Shown: piece after piece, positions 1-5,526 of the stretch | How positions within the stretch are numbered: the first letter of the stretch is position 1 | How the letters are laid out: every line of letters begins with the position of its first letter | Assembly: GCA_900771065.1 (NCBI GenBank) | Contig: CAAGMP010000206.1 | Span: 1-7,957, forward strand | Reading direction: 5' to 3' | From: an uncultured Acinetobacter sp. | Lineage (GTDB): Bacteria > Pseudomonadota > Gammaproteobacteria > Pseudomonadales > Moraxellaceae | Length of the DNA: 7,957 nucleotides | The notes under the pieces: model-generated | Told to the model about the DNA's origin: nothing | Seen by the model: the letters and a program-made list of their open reading frames with translations, nothing else | Databases searched by the model: none | Position numbers and translations under genes: made by a program

Positions 1-1
1 T

Positions 2-457
2 CTTGCAGGTCACAACACCATGTTCCCAACACTTTCTTGGTTAAATGGTACAGCAACACTTCGCGTATGGCACCCACGTGGTCCAAACAAAACTGAAGTT
101 TGGGCATTCTGTATCTGTGACGCTGAAGCACCTCAAGAAGTTCAAGAAGCATTTGAACGTTCTGCAACACGTGCATTCGGTCCAGCTGGTTTCTTAGAGC
201 AAGATGACTCTGAAAACTGGATTGAAATCCAAAAAGTTTTGCGCGGTTATAAAGCACGTAAAAATAAATTAATTGTTGAAATGGGCTTGGGTAACGAAAA
301 AGTTCGTGAAGATGGTATCCCAGGTATCACAAACTATATTTTCTCTGAAACTGCAGCACGTGGTATGTACCGTCGTTGGGCAGATTTGCTGATCCATGAA
401 AAATGGGAAGATGTTGAAGCGGCAGCTGAAGCGTATGAGAAGGAGCTTGTAAAATGA
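2..457 (+). CDS. hcaE: 3-phenylpropionate/cinnamate dioxygenase alpha subunit, C-terminal fragment
   Basis: This is the catalytic large subunit of a Rieske non-haem iron ring-hydroxylating dioxygenase, which with the beta subunit inserts O2 into the aromatic ring to give a cis-dihydrodiol. Only about the last 152 residues are present; family members are about 450 residues, so the N-terminal Rieske domain and the two iron-binding histidines lie off the left edge. The frame is open from base 2 (LAGHNTMFPTLSW), so the ATG at 20 is an internal Met, not a start. Family hallmarks are RVWHPRGPNKTEVWAF, the EQDDSENW segment whose Asp pair (203-208) should supply the carboxylate ligand of the 2-His-1-Asp iron site, LRGYKARK, and AARGMYRRW near the end. 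The stop overlaps the hcaF start (ATGA). Assignment to HcaE rather than a biphenyl-type alpha subunit rests on recalled similarity and on the hcaFCB genes that follow; substrate is inferred. Confidence 0.9.
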   Translation, partial: LAGHNTMFPTLSWLNGTATLRVWHPRGPNKTEVWAFCICDAEAPQEVQEAFERSATRAFGPAGFLEQDDSENWIEIQKVLRGYKARKNKLIVEMGLGNEKVREDGIPGITNYIFSETAARGMYRRWADLLIHEKWEDVEAAAEAYEKELVK

Positions 458-972
458 GTTTAGTTAGCTTAGAACTACAACACGAAATTAGTCAGTTCCT
501 CTATCGTGAAGCAAAATTGCTTGACGATTGGAAATTCCGCGAGTGGTTAGATACGTTAGCTGAAGACATTTCTTATACGTTACGTACTACACCAAACGCA
601 CAAACCCGTGACCGTCGTCGTTCAGTTGAACCGCCTACAACTTGGGTGTTCAATGATACGAAAGATCTTTTAGAGCGTCGTGTTGCTCGTCTTGAGACAG
701 GTATGGCTTGGGCTGAAGAGCCTCCATCACGTACAACTCACATGGTGTCAAACATCATTGTTGAGCCAACTGAAGTTGAAGGCGAGTACGATGTTTATGT
801 AACGTACTTATTGTACCGTACACAAAAAGAGAAAGACGTTGTAATCTACTGTGGTAAACGTCATGACAAAATCCGTCGTGTTGAAGGCAGCTTAGGCTTC
901 CAAATTTTCAACCGTAAGATTATGCTTGACCAAGTTACTTACAGTTCACACAACCTGAGTGTATTCTTCTAA
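454..972 (+). CDS. hcaF: 3-phenylpropionate/cinnamate dioxygenase beta subunit
   Basis: This is the small structural subunit of the terminal oxygenase, packing with HcaE probably as an alpha3-beta3 hexamer in the cytoplasm. The 172-residue length equals the recalled length of E. coli HcaF. The sequence shows the cone-shaped NTF2-like beta-subunit fold pattern: an N-terminal helix (HEISQFLYREAKLLDDW, residues 10-26), the conserved RRSVEPPTTWVFNDTKDLL block, the RLETGMAWAEEPPSRTTHM block (about 79-97), a strand with TYLLYRTQKEKD, and the C-terminal SHNLSVFF. The start is fixed by AAGGAG at 440-445, eight bases before the ATG, and by the ATGA overlap with hcaE, which suggests translational coupling and balanced subunit synthesis. 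The beta subunit has no metal site. The near-identity of the central blocks to HcaF as I remember it makes this one of the safest calls in the window. Confidence 0.93.
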   Translation: MSLVSLELQHEISQFLYREAKLLDDWKFREWLDTLAEDISYTLRTTPNAQTRDRRRSVEPPTTWVFNDTKDLLERRVARLETGMAWAEEPPSRTTHMVSNIIVEPTEVEGEYDVYVTYLLYRTQKEKDVVIYCGKRHDKIRRVEGSLGFQIFNRKIMLDQVTYSSHNLSVFF

Positions 973-1298
973 TGAATAAAATTTTTGTTTGTCAAGTTGA
1001 CGAATTGGATGAAGGCGAAGCGCTAAAAGTTGACTGCGGTATCAATGGTATTGATGCCCTTGCAGTATTCAACAATGGCGGTGAGTTCTTTGCGATGAAT
1101 GACCGTTGTTCGCACGGTAACGCTTCGATGTCTGAAGGCTATCTTGAAGATGATGGTACAGTGGAATGCCCACTACATTCAGCGCGTTTCTGTTTGAAAA
1201 CGGGTCAAGCATTATGTTTACCAGCAACTGATCCAATTCAAACATTCCCAGTGATTGTTGAAGATGGTGCGTTGTACGTAGAAATGGCAGGAGAGTAA
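972..1298 (+). CDS. hcaC: 3-phenylpropionate/cinnamate dioxygenase, Rieske ferredoxin component
   Basis: This small [2Fe-2S] Rieske ferredoxin carries electrons from the reductase HcaD to the oxygenase HcaEF. The 108-residue product has the Rieske motif complete: C46-S-H48 (in NDRCSHGNASMSEG) and C66-P-L-H69 (in VECPLHSARF), that is CxH, 17 residues, CxxH, as expected for two Cys and two His cluster ligands. The following FCLKTGQALCLPATDP block is characteristic of the bacterial dioxygenase ferredoxins and very like E. coli HcaC. The start ATG shares one base with the hcaF stop (TAATG), so translation is likely coupled; there is no clear Shine-Dalgarno of its own. No signal peptide is present, consistent with a soluble cytoplasmic carrier. 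A NirD-like nitrite reductase small subunit is the main alternative for a short Rieske protein, but the dioxygenase context excludes it. Confidence 0.93.
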   Translation: MNKIFVCQVDELDEGEALKVDCGINGIDALAVFNNGGEFFAMNDRCSHGNASMSEGYLEDDGTVECPLHSARFCLKTGQALCLPATDPIQTFPVIVEDGALYVEMAGE

Positions 1299-1300
1299 TC

Positions 1301-2116
1301 ATGGGTTGGCTAGAAGGCGAAGTTGCATTAATTACTGGTGGTGGTTCAGGTTTAGGCTGGGCTTTGGTTGAACGTTTCCTTGAAGAAGGTGCACATGTTG
1401 GTGTATTGCAACGTTCACAAGACAAAGTAGACGCATTAAAAGAACGCTTCGGTGATCGAATTGTGGCTATTGCTGGTGATGTTGCCAACTATGAAGACAA
1501 TGTCCGTGCTGTTCAAGCAACTGTGGAGCGTTTTGGTAAGCTCGACTGTTTTGTGGGTAATGCAGGTATTTGGGATCACTATGCCGACATCGTTAGTATG
1601 TCAGGTGAACAATTAGACAAAGCATTTGATGAAATTATGGGCATTAACACCAAGGCATTTATCCTTGGTGCTAAAGCCGCACTTGATGAATTAATCAAAT
1701 CGGAAGGTTCAATTATTTTCACTTTGTCTAACTCGGCGTTATATTCGTCTGGTGGTGGTCCAATTTACACTGCGTCAAAACATGCAGGCGTAGGCATCAT
1801 GAAAGAGTTAGCGTATGAACTTGCACCTAAAGTGCGTGTGAATGCGGTTGCTCCTTCTGCAATGAACGTCAATATCAAAGGTGCAGCATCTTTAGGTCAA
1901 GATAAACTGGGTCTGTTAGATGCACGTGATCCTGAGAAAATTGCACGTGGTATGCCGCTTAACTTCTTACCTGAACCTGAAGATATGACAGGTTCATTCG
2001 TCTTATTGGCTTCACGCCAAAATAACCGTCCTTTGACTGGCGTTCTGATTAATGCAGAATGTGGTTTAGGTATTCGTGGTTTACGTCAGCCTCGTGCAGG
2101 TTATTTTGACGAATAA
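1301..2116 (+). CDS. hcaB: cis-dihydrodiol dehydrogenase (2,3-dihydroxy-2,3-dihydrophenylpropionate dehydrogenase), SDR family
   Basis: This enzyme oxidises the cis-dihydrodiol made by HcaEFCD to the catechol 2,3-dihydroxyphenylpropionate (or the cinnamate equivalent), reducing NAD+. It is a classical short-chain dehydrogenase of 271 residues, close to the 270 recalled for E. coli HcaB. Visible are the nucleotide-binding TGGGSGLG (12-19), GDVAN (59-63), the structural NAG (87-89), and the catalytic S143, Y156 and K160 in SNSALYSSGGGPIYTASKH. The C-terminal GVLINAECGLGIRG matches the BphB/HcaB branch of dihydrodiol dehydrogenases rather than generic SDRs. AGGAG at 1289-1293 precedes the ATG by seven bases; only two bases separate it from the hcaC stop. 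It is followed by the one sizeable gap (65 bases) inside the operon. Confidence 0.92.
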   Translation: MGWLEGEVALITGGGSGLGWALVERFLEEGAHVGVLQRSQDKVDALKERFGDRIVAIAGDVANYEDNVRAVQATVERFGKLDCFVGNAGIWDHYADIVSMSGEQLDKAFDEIMGINTKAFILGAKAALDELIKSEGSIIFTLSNSALYSSGGGPIYTASKHAGVGIMKELAYELAPKVRVNAVAPSAMNVNIKGAASLGQDKLGLLDARDPEKIARGMPLNFLPEPEDMTGSFVLLASRQNNRPLTGVLINAECGLGIRGLRQPRAGYFDE

Positions 2117-2144
2117 TTGTCATTTCGAACACTGAATTCTCCTC

Positions 2145-2162
2145 GGCAGCCTTTTGGCTGCC
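2145..2162 (+). other. GC-rich intra-operon hairpin between hcaB and mhpB
   Basis: A perfect seven-base-pair inverted repeat, GGCAGCC-TTTT-GGCTGCC, lies in the 65-base gap after hcaB. The following bases (TTCCGTC) are not a clean T-run, so it is a poor intrinsic terminator; an attenuator, an RNA-stability element that differentially protects the transcript, or a leftover of the junction where mhpB was joined are all possible. The 50 bases 2141-2190 are about 66% G+C by hand count, far above the surrounding sequence. Confidence 0.55.
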
Positions 2163-2170
2163 TTCCGTCT

Positions 2171-2175
2171 AGGAG
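2171..2175 (+). promoter_or_regulatory. Ribosome binding site of mhpB
   Basis: AGGAG ends six bases before the ATG at 2182 and fixes that start. It lies just downstream of the GGCAGCC hairpin, so structure there could affect access to it. mhpB therefore initiates independently rather than by overlap coupling as hcaF and hcaC do. Confidence 0.75.
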
Positions 2176-2181
2176 CCACCC

Positions 2182-3147
2182 ATGGCCGTGAAACTCATTT
2201 GTGCATCGCACAGCCCTTTAATGGAATTTGCTTCTCCTCAAGACCAAGCGCAAGAGAAAAAAGTGCGTGATGCCTTTGCTGCGTTATCTGCTGAAGTTAA
2301 AGCCTATGATCCGACCTTAATCATTACTTTTGGTCCAGATCATTTTAATGGTTTCTTTTACGACCTTATGCCAAGTTTTTGTGTCGGTATTCGTGCAACG
2401 GCAGCAGGCGATTGGGACTATGGTAAAGACAATCCAAAAATTAATGTACCAGAAGATACAGCATTGGCTTTGGTTCGTCGTGTACTTGATGAAGGTGTCG
2501 ATGTTGCTTATTCGTACCGTATGCAAGCCGATCATGGTGTAACACAGCCATTACATTTCTTGTGTGATGGTCAACTTGATCGTTATCCAACCATTCCTGT
2601 CTTTATTAATGGTGCAGCAGCACCAATGCCAACCACAAAACGTACTATTGCTTTAGGTCGTGCGGTTGGTCAATTTATCAAGTCTTTAAACCTTGAAAAT
2701 GAACGTGTGCTTGTTTTAGGTACAGGTGGTCTTTCACATGATCCACCAACACCACAAATGGGTTCAGTGCCACCTGAAGTTGAAGAATTTTTAATTGCAG
2801 GTCGTAACCCAACCCCTGAAGCACGTCAAGCACGTCAAGCTAAAGTGATTGCTGTAGGTCAAAAATTGGCAGCAGGTGATACGTCTGTTTCTGTGCCGCT
2901 TAGCCCTGAATGGGATATCGCTTTACTTGAGAAATTCAAAAATGCCGATTTTGCTGCATTAGAAGCGATGACTGAAGCAGAAATTCGTCGTGATGGTGGT
3001 CGTGGTGGTCAAGAAGTTCGTTCTTGGATGGCGGCTTTTGCTGCGTTGAGTGAACTTGGCGATTACGAAATGACAACGCATTGCTACGAAGATATTAGTG
3101 AGTGGATTGCAGGCTTCGGTATTGTATCTGCAGATTTAAAAGGTTAA
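2182..3147 (+). CDS. mhpB: 2,3-dihydroxyphenylpropionate/2,3-dihydroxycinnamate 1,2-dioxygenase, class III extradiol (LigB superfamily)
   Basis: This Fe(II) enzyme performs meta ring cleavage of the catechol released by HcaB, giving 2-hydroxy-6-oxonona-2,4-diene-1,9-dioate from the phenylpropionate substrate. The protein is 321 residues, against about 314 recalled for E. coli MhpB. The family features are aligned along the chain: SHSP with metal-ligand H10, GPDHFNGFFYD with H54, the MQADHG segment with D117 and H118 (equivalents of E. coli D114/H115), IPVFINGAAAPMP (about 138-150), and GTGGLSHDPP with H186 (equivalent of catalytic H179). The C-terminus has WMAAFAALSELG and ISEWIAGFG, also MhpB-like. 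Placement immediately after the dihydrodiol dehydrogenase puts ring cleavage directly after catechol formation. In E. coli this gene belongs to the separate mhp cluster. Other LigB-type extradiol enzymes are possible, but the whole-length resemblance favours MhpB. Confidence 0.92.
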   Translation: MAVKLICASHSPLMEFASPQDQAQEKKVRDAFAALSAEVKAYDPTLIITFGPDHFNGFFYDLMPSFCVGIRATAAGDWDYGKDNPKINVPEDTALALVRRVLDEGVDVAYSYRMQADHGVTQPLHFLCDGQLDRYPTIPVFINGAAAPMPTTKRTIALGRAVGQFIKSLNLENERVLVLGTGGLSHDPPTPQMGSVPPEVEEFLIAGRNPTPEARQARQAKVIAVGQKLAAGDTSVSVPLSPEWDIALLEKFKNADFAALEAMTEAEIRRDGGRGGQEVRSWMAAFAALSELGDYEMTTHCYEDISEWIAGFGIVSADLKG

Positions 3148-3153
3148 TTGAAC

Positions 3154-4380
3154 ATGAGCAACATCGAAACCATCGTAATTGTAGGTGCTGGTCAAGCAGG
3201 TGCGAGTGCGATTTTAGAACTTCGTGCAAATAAATACGAAGGTAAAATCATTCTAATTGGTGATGAAACCCATCTTCCTTATGAACGTCCACCGTTATCG
3301 AAAGATGTGATTTTAAAACCAGAAGAAACTAAAATTGAAATTTTGTCAGCTGAAAAATTGGCAGAGCTTGGCGTAGAAACCATTCGTGGTAACGGTGTGG
3401 TTAAAATTGATGCGCAAGCAAAAACCGTTGAACTACAAAATGGTGACGTGGTTGCTTACGATAAATTATTGCTTGCAACAGGTGGTGCAGCACGTCGTTT
3501 ACCAAACTTTGATGCTTTGGGTAAACACGTTTATACACTGCGTAATCTTGAAGATTCACAAGCGTTAGTTCCTGTATTACAAGCAGGTCGTCGTATTGTG
3601 TTAATTGGCGGCGGTGTTATTGGTTTAGAGTTAGCTTCAAGTGCACGTTTTAAAGACTGTCAAGTGACAGTTATTGAAATGGGTCCAATGGTGATGGGTC
3701 GTTCATCACCACGTATTTTGAGCGAATTCTTACTTGAACAGCAAAAATTGGCAGGTGTTGATGTACGTCTTTCAACTTCAATTGCAAATTGTGCATTAGA
3801 CGGTGAAGAAATTGTTATTACCTTAGCTGATGGTGAACAACTTCGTGCCGATGCTGTAATTTATGGTATTGGTATCGTGCCAAACGCACAATTGGCTGTA
3901 GATGCTGGTTTGGATGTTGACGTTGCGATCAAAGTTAACGAAAACTGCCAAACTTCAAATGCTGATATTTATGCTGCGGGTGATGTTGCAACTCAACTTC
4001 GTGACTGTGGTAATCACCGCCGTGTTGAAACGTGGGAAAATGCCAACCTTCAAGCAGGTATCTTTGCACGTCACGTGATGGGCATTGAGCATCCTACACC
4101 TAACCCAGCGTGGTTCTGGACAGATCAGTTAGATATTAACTATCAATTTGTTGGCGATATGGCAGCAGAACAGTGGTTAGTTCGTGGTGAAATTAATCCG
4201 CAATTACGTGAACAATCTTCATTTGTCTTGTTTGGCGTGACCAATGGCATTATTGTTGGCGGTATTACTGTCAATGCGGCTAAAGAAATGCGTCATTTGA
4301 AAAAGTTAATTGCGAAGCAAGCAGCTTTTGAAGAAAAATATCTTGATTTAGAACAAGATTTACGCAAATTAGTCAAATAA
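3154..4380 (+). CDS. hcaD: 3-phenylpropionate/cinnamate dioxygenase, ferredoxin-NAD(+) reductase component
   Basis: This FAD-containing reductase takes electrons from NADH and passes them to the Rieske ferredoxin HcaC. From the ATG at 3154 it is 408 residues, near the 400 of E. coli HcaD. The N-terminal FAD-binding dinucleotide fold carries GAGQAG (11-16); HLPYERPPLSK is the classic signature of oxygenase-coupled reductases; LLLATGGAARRLP follows; the NAD-binding fold has LIGGGVIGLELASSA ending in VIEMG, whose Glu fits NADH rather than NADPH; the second FAD motif is IYAAGDVA; the C-terminal interface domain has ENANLQA and WFWTDQ. The frame is also open from a TTG at 3148 directly after the mhpB stop, but that would sit only four bases from the purine-rich AAAAGG (3138-3143), whereas the ATG is ten bases away, so ATG is preferred. 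It is the last gene of the operon and is followed at once by a terminator. Confidence 0.92.
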   Translation: MSNIETIVIVGAGQAGASAILELRANKYEGKIILIGDETHLPYERPPLSKDVILKPEETKIEILSAEKLAELGVETIRGNGVVKIDAQAKTVELQNGDVVAYDKLLLATGGAARRLPNFDALGKHVYTLRNLEDSQALVPVLQAGRRIVLIGGGVIGLELASSARFKDCQVTVIEMGPMVMGRSSPRILSEFLLEQQKLAGVDVRLSTSIANCALDGEEIVITLADGEQLRADAVIYGIGIVPNAQLAVDAGLDVDVAIKVNENCQTSNADIYAAGDVATQLRDCGNHRRVETWENANLQAGIFARHVMGIEHPTPNPAWFWTDQLDINYQFVGDMAAEQWLVRGEINPQLREQSSFVLFGVTNGIIVGGITVNAAKEMRHLKKLIAKQAAFEEKYLDLEQDLRKLVK

Positions 4381-4390
4381 TGTTTTGACT

Positions 4391-4425
4391 AAAACAGACC
4401 TTAGGCAACTAAGGTCTGTTTTTTT
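4391..4425 (+). terminator. Rho-independent terminator of the hca-mhpB operon
   Basis: A 14-base-pair stem, AAAACAGACCTTAG (4391-4404) with CTAAGGTCTGTTTT (4409-4422), is closed by a GCAA tetraloop of the stable GNRA type and runs into seven T residues (4419-4425). It begins ten bases after the hcaD stop. The 5' A-run pairing with the T-run makes it potentially bidirectional, but no gene on the other strand needs it. Confidence 0.93.
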
Positions 4426-4474
4426 ATGACTAAAGAAAATATATTGAACGGCTGTTTTTAACTTTGAGTAAGAC

Positions 4475-5377
4475 ATGAATTCATCATCCTTAAGCATGAC
4501 CGCAAGTATTTATGCTTTATTGGTTTTAATTTGGGCGGCAACACCGCTTGCAGTCATTTGGAGTGTTGAAGCAATTCATCCAATGTGGGTTTTAATTATT
4601 CGTTATATTGGATCAGCTTTTCTTGCTTTATTTTTACTCAAACTAATGCGACAAAATTTACCTTGTGATCGCACTTCATTATTGAGTTATGTTGCAGGAA
4701 GTTTAAATTTGATTGGCGCGCAAATTTTTATTTATTTGGCAGCCAATTATTTAACTTCAGGATTAATGGCGCTATTGTTTGGCTTTTCACCGTTAATTGC
4801 AGGTTTGATTGGACATTTAGTTTTAAAAACACATCGACTTGTCGCTTTACAATGGATTGGAATGGTGATCGCTATTTCAGGCTTAAGTTTTGTTTTTGCT
4901 GACTCTGCAGACAGCCGTATTAATCTTTGGGGCGTGGTACTCATGCTCTTTGGCATGATTTCTTATGTGATTTCAATTTTTTGGGTTAAGCGTATTAATG
5001 CACCATTAAGTCCAATGTCCCAAGCGACAGGTTCAATTTTAGTTTCCATGTTGGTTTCATTTTGTCTATTGCCATTTATTTGGCAAAATATGCCGACTCA
5101 ACTACCTGAAACTAAAGCGTTAATTGGCTTTGCCTTTACTATTGTGATGTCATCTATTGTCGGGATGTTATGTTATTTTTGGTTAATTAAGCGTTTGGCT
5201 GCATCGACTATCTCATTAAGTAATGTCATGACCCCTGTTTTAGCCCTGATTTTAGGTACAACTTTAAATCATGAAGTAATTGGGATGAATGCAGTCTTTG
5301 GCATTGTGATCGTGATGTTAGGTATTGTGATGTATTTTTGGAAAGAATGGAAAACTCAATATTTTTCTAAAAATTAA
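4475..5377 (+). CDS. EamA/DMT-family transporter, ten transmembrane helices
   Basis: This is an inner-membrane permease of the drug/metabolite transporter superfamily; members export amino acids, metabolites or drugs, and the substrate here cannot be read from sequence. The 300-residue protein shows ten hydrophobic segments at roughly residues 10-30, 37-57, 68-90, 94-115, 123-142, 150-170, 183-203, 215-235, 244-264 and 270-288, in two EamA repeats (about 10-140 and 150-288). Typical motifs are IWAATPLAVIWSVE in helix 1, a helix 2 Arg (IIRYIG), SGLMALLFGFSPLIAGLIGH across helix 4, and SLSNVMTPVLALILG in helix 9. The tail after 288 is short and basic, as usual. The ATG at 4475 has only a weak GAG-containing leader; an in-frame ATG at 4496 (M8) would also keep helix 1 whole. 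It lies between two terminators, so it is probably monocistronic. A role in aromatic-acid transport is conceivable from position but unsupported. Confidence 0.88.
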   Translation: MNSSSLSMTASIYALLVLIWAATPLAVIWSVEAIHPMWVLIIRYIGSAFLALFLLKLMRQNLPCDRTSLLSYVAGSLNLIGAQIFIYLAANYLTSGLMALLFGFSPLIAGLIGHLVLKTHRLVALQWIGMVIAISGLSFVFADSADSRINLWGVVLMLFGMISYVISIFWVKRINAPLSPMSQATGSILVSMLVSFCLLPFIWQNMPTQLPETKALIGFAFTIVMSSIVGMLCYFWLIKRLAASTISLSNVMTPVLALILGTTLNHEVIGMNAVFGIVIVMLGIVMYFWKEWKTQYFSKN

Positions 5378-5381
5378 ACAT

Positions 5382-5403
5382 AAGGAGCAATTGCTCCTTT
5401 TTT
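5382..5403 (+). terminator. Rho-independent terminator after the EamA transporter gene
   Basis: A seven-base-pair stem, AAGGAGC (5382-5388) with GCTCCTT (5393-5399), encloses AATT and leads into six T residues (5398-5403), five bases after the stop codon. The stem is short but has a GC-rich core. Confidence 0.8.
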
Positions 5404-5455
5404 ATTTATTGTGTCAAAAAGAAACAAAAAATAAATATCTTTAAAATTCAATCCG

Positions 5456-5509
5456 TATACTCTTTAAAAAAGGACCTAATTAATGTGTTGTTTTAATAAC
5501 ACAAATTAA
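5456..5509 (+). promoter_or_regulatory. Possible promoter -10 and imperfect inverted repeat upstream of the MBL-fold hydrolase gene
   Basis: TATACT at 5456-5461 is a good -10 hexamer, but no convincing -35 lies 16-18 bases upstream. Downstream, TTAATGTGTT (5480-5489) and AACACA-AA-TTAA (5498-5509) form an imperfect inverted repeat around GTTTTAAT. Placed between a candidate -10 and the start codon, it could be a repressor operator or a leader hairpin. The region is very AT-rich, where such matches arise easily. Confidence 0.3.
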
Positions 5510-5526
5510 AAAATAAAGTGAAAATC

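Noticed and set aside
20..457. A complete 145-residue gene beginning at ATG 20
   Set aside because: The same frame is open to the left edge and the upstream residues (LAGHNT) fit the dioxygenase alpha subunit, so the Met is internal and the gene is 5'-truncated by the window.
1069..1488. Minus-strand open frame of 139 codons across hcaC and hcaB
   Set aside because: It lies wholly antisense to two confidently identified genes, its translation is Ser/Thr/Pro-rich with no recognisable domain, and it is explained by the codon bias of the + strand.
2107..2122. TGAC-N8-GTCA inverted repeat over the hcaB stop codon
   Set aside because: Four-base arms are expected by chance at this frequency, and most of it lies in coding sequence.
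2173..2187. GAGCCACCCATGGCC resembling a eukaryotic Kozak context or a cloning junction
   Set aside because: A single C interrupts the Kozak match, the site is flanked by continuous native operon sequence, and it also contains an ordinary bacterial ribosome site; it is probably coincidence.
2317..2542. Short open frames on both strands inside mhpB, and another at 3386-3568 inside hcaD
   Set aside because: They are out of frame within well-conserved coding sequence and have no ribosome site or recognisable product.
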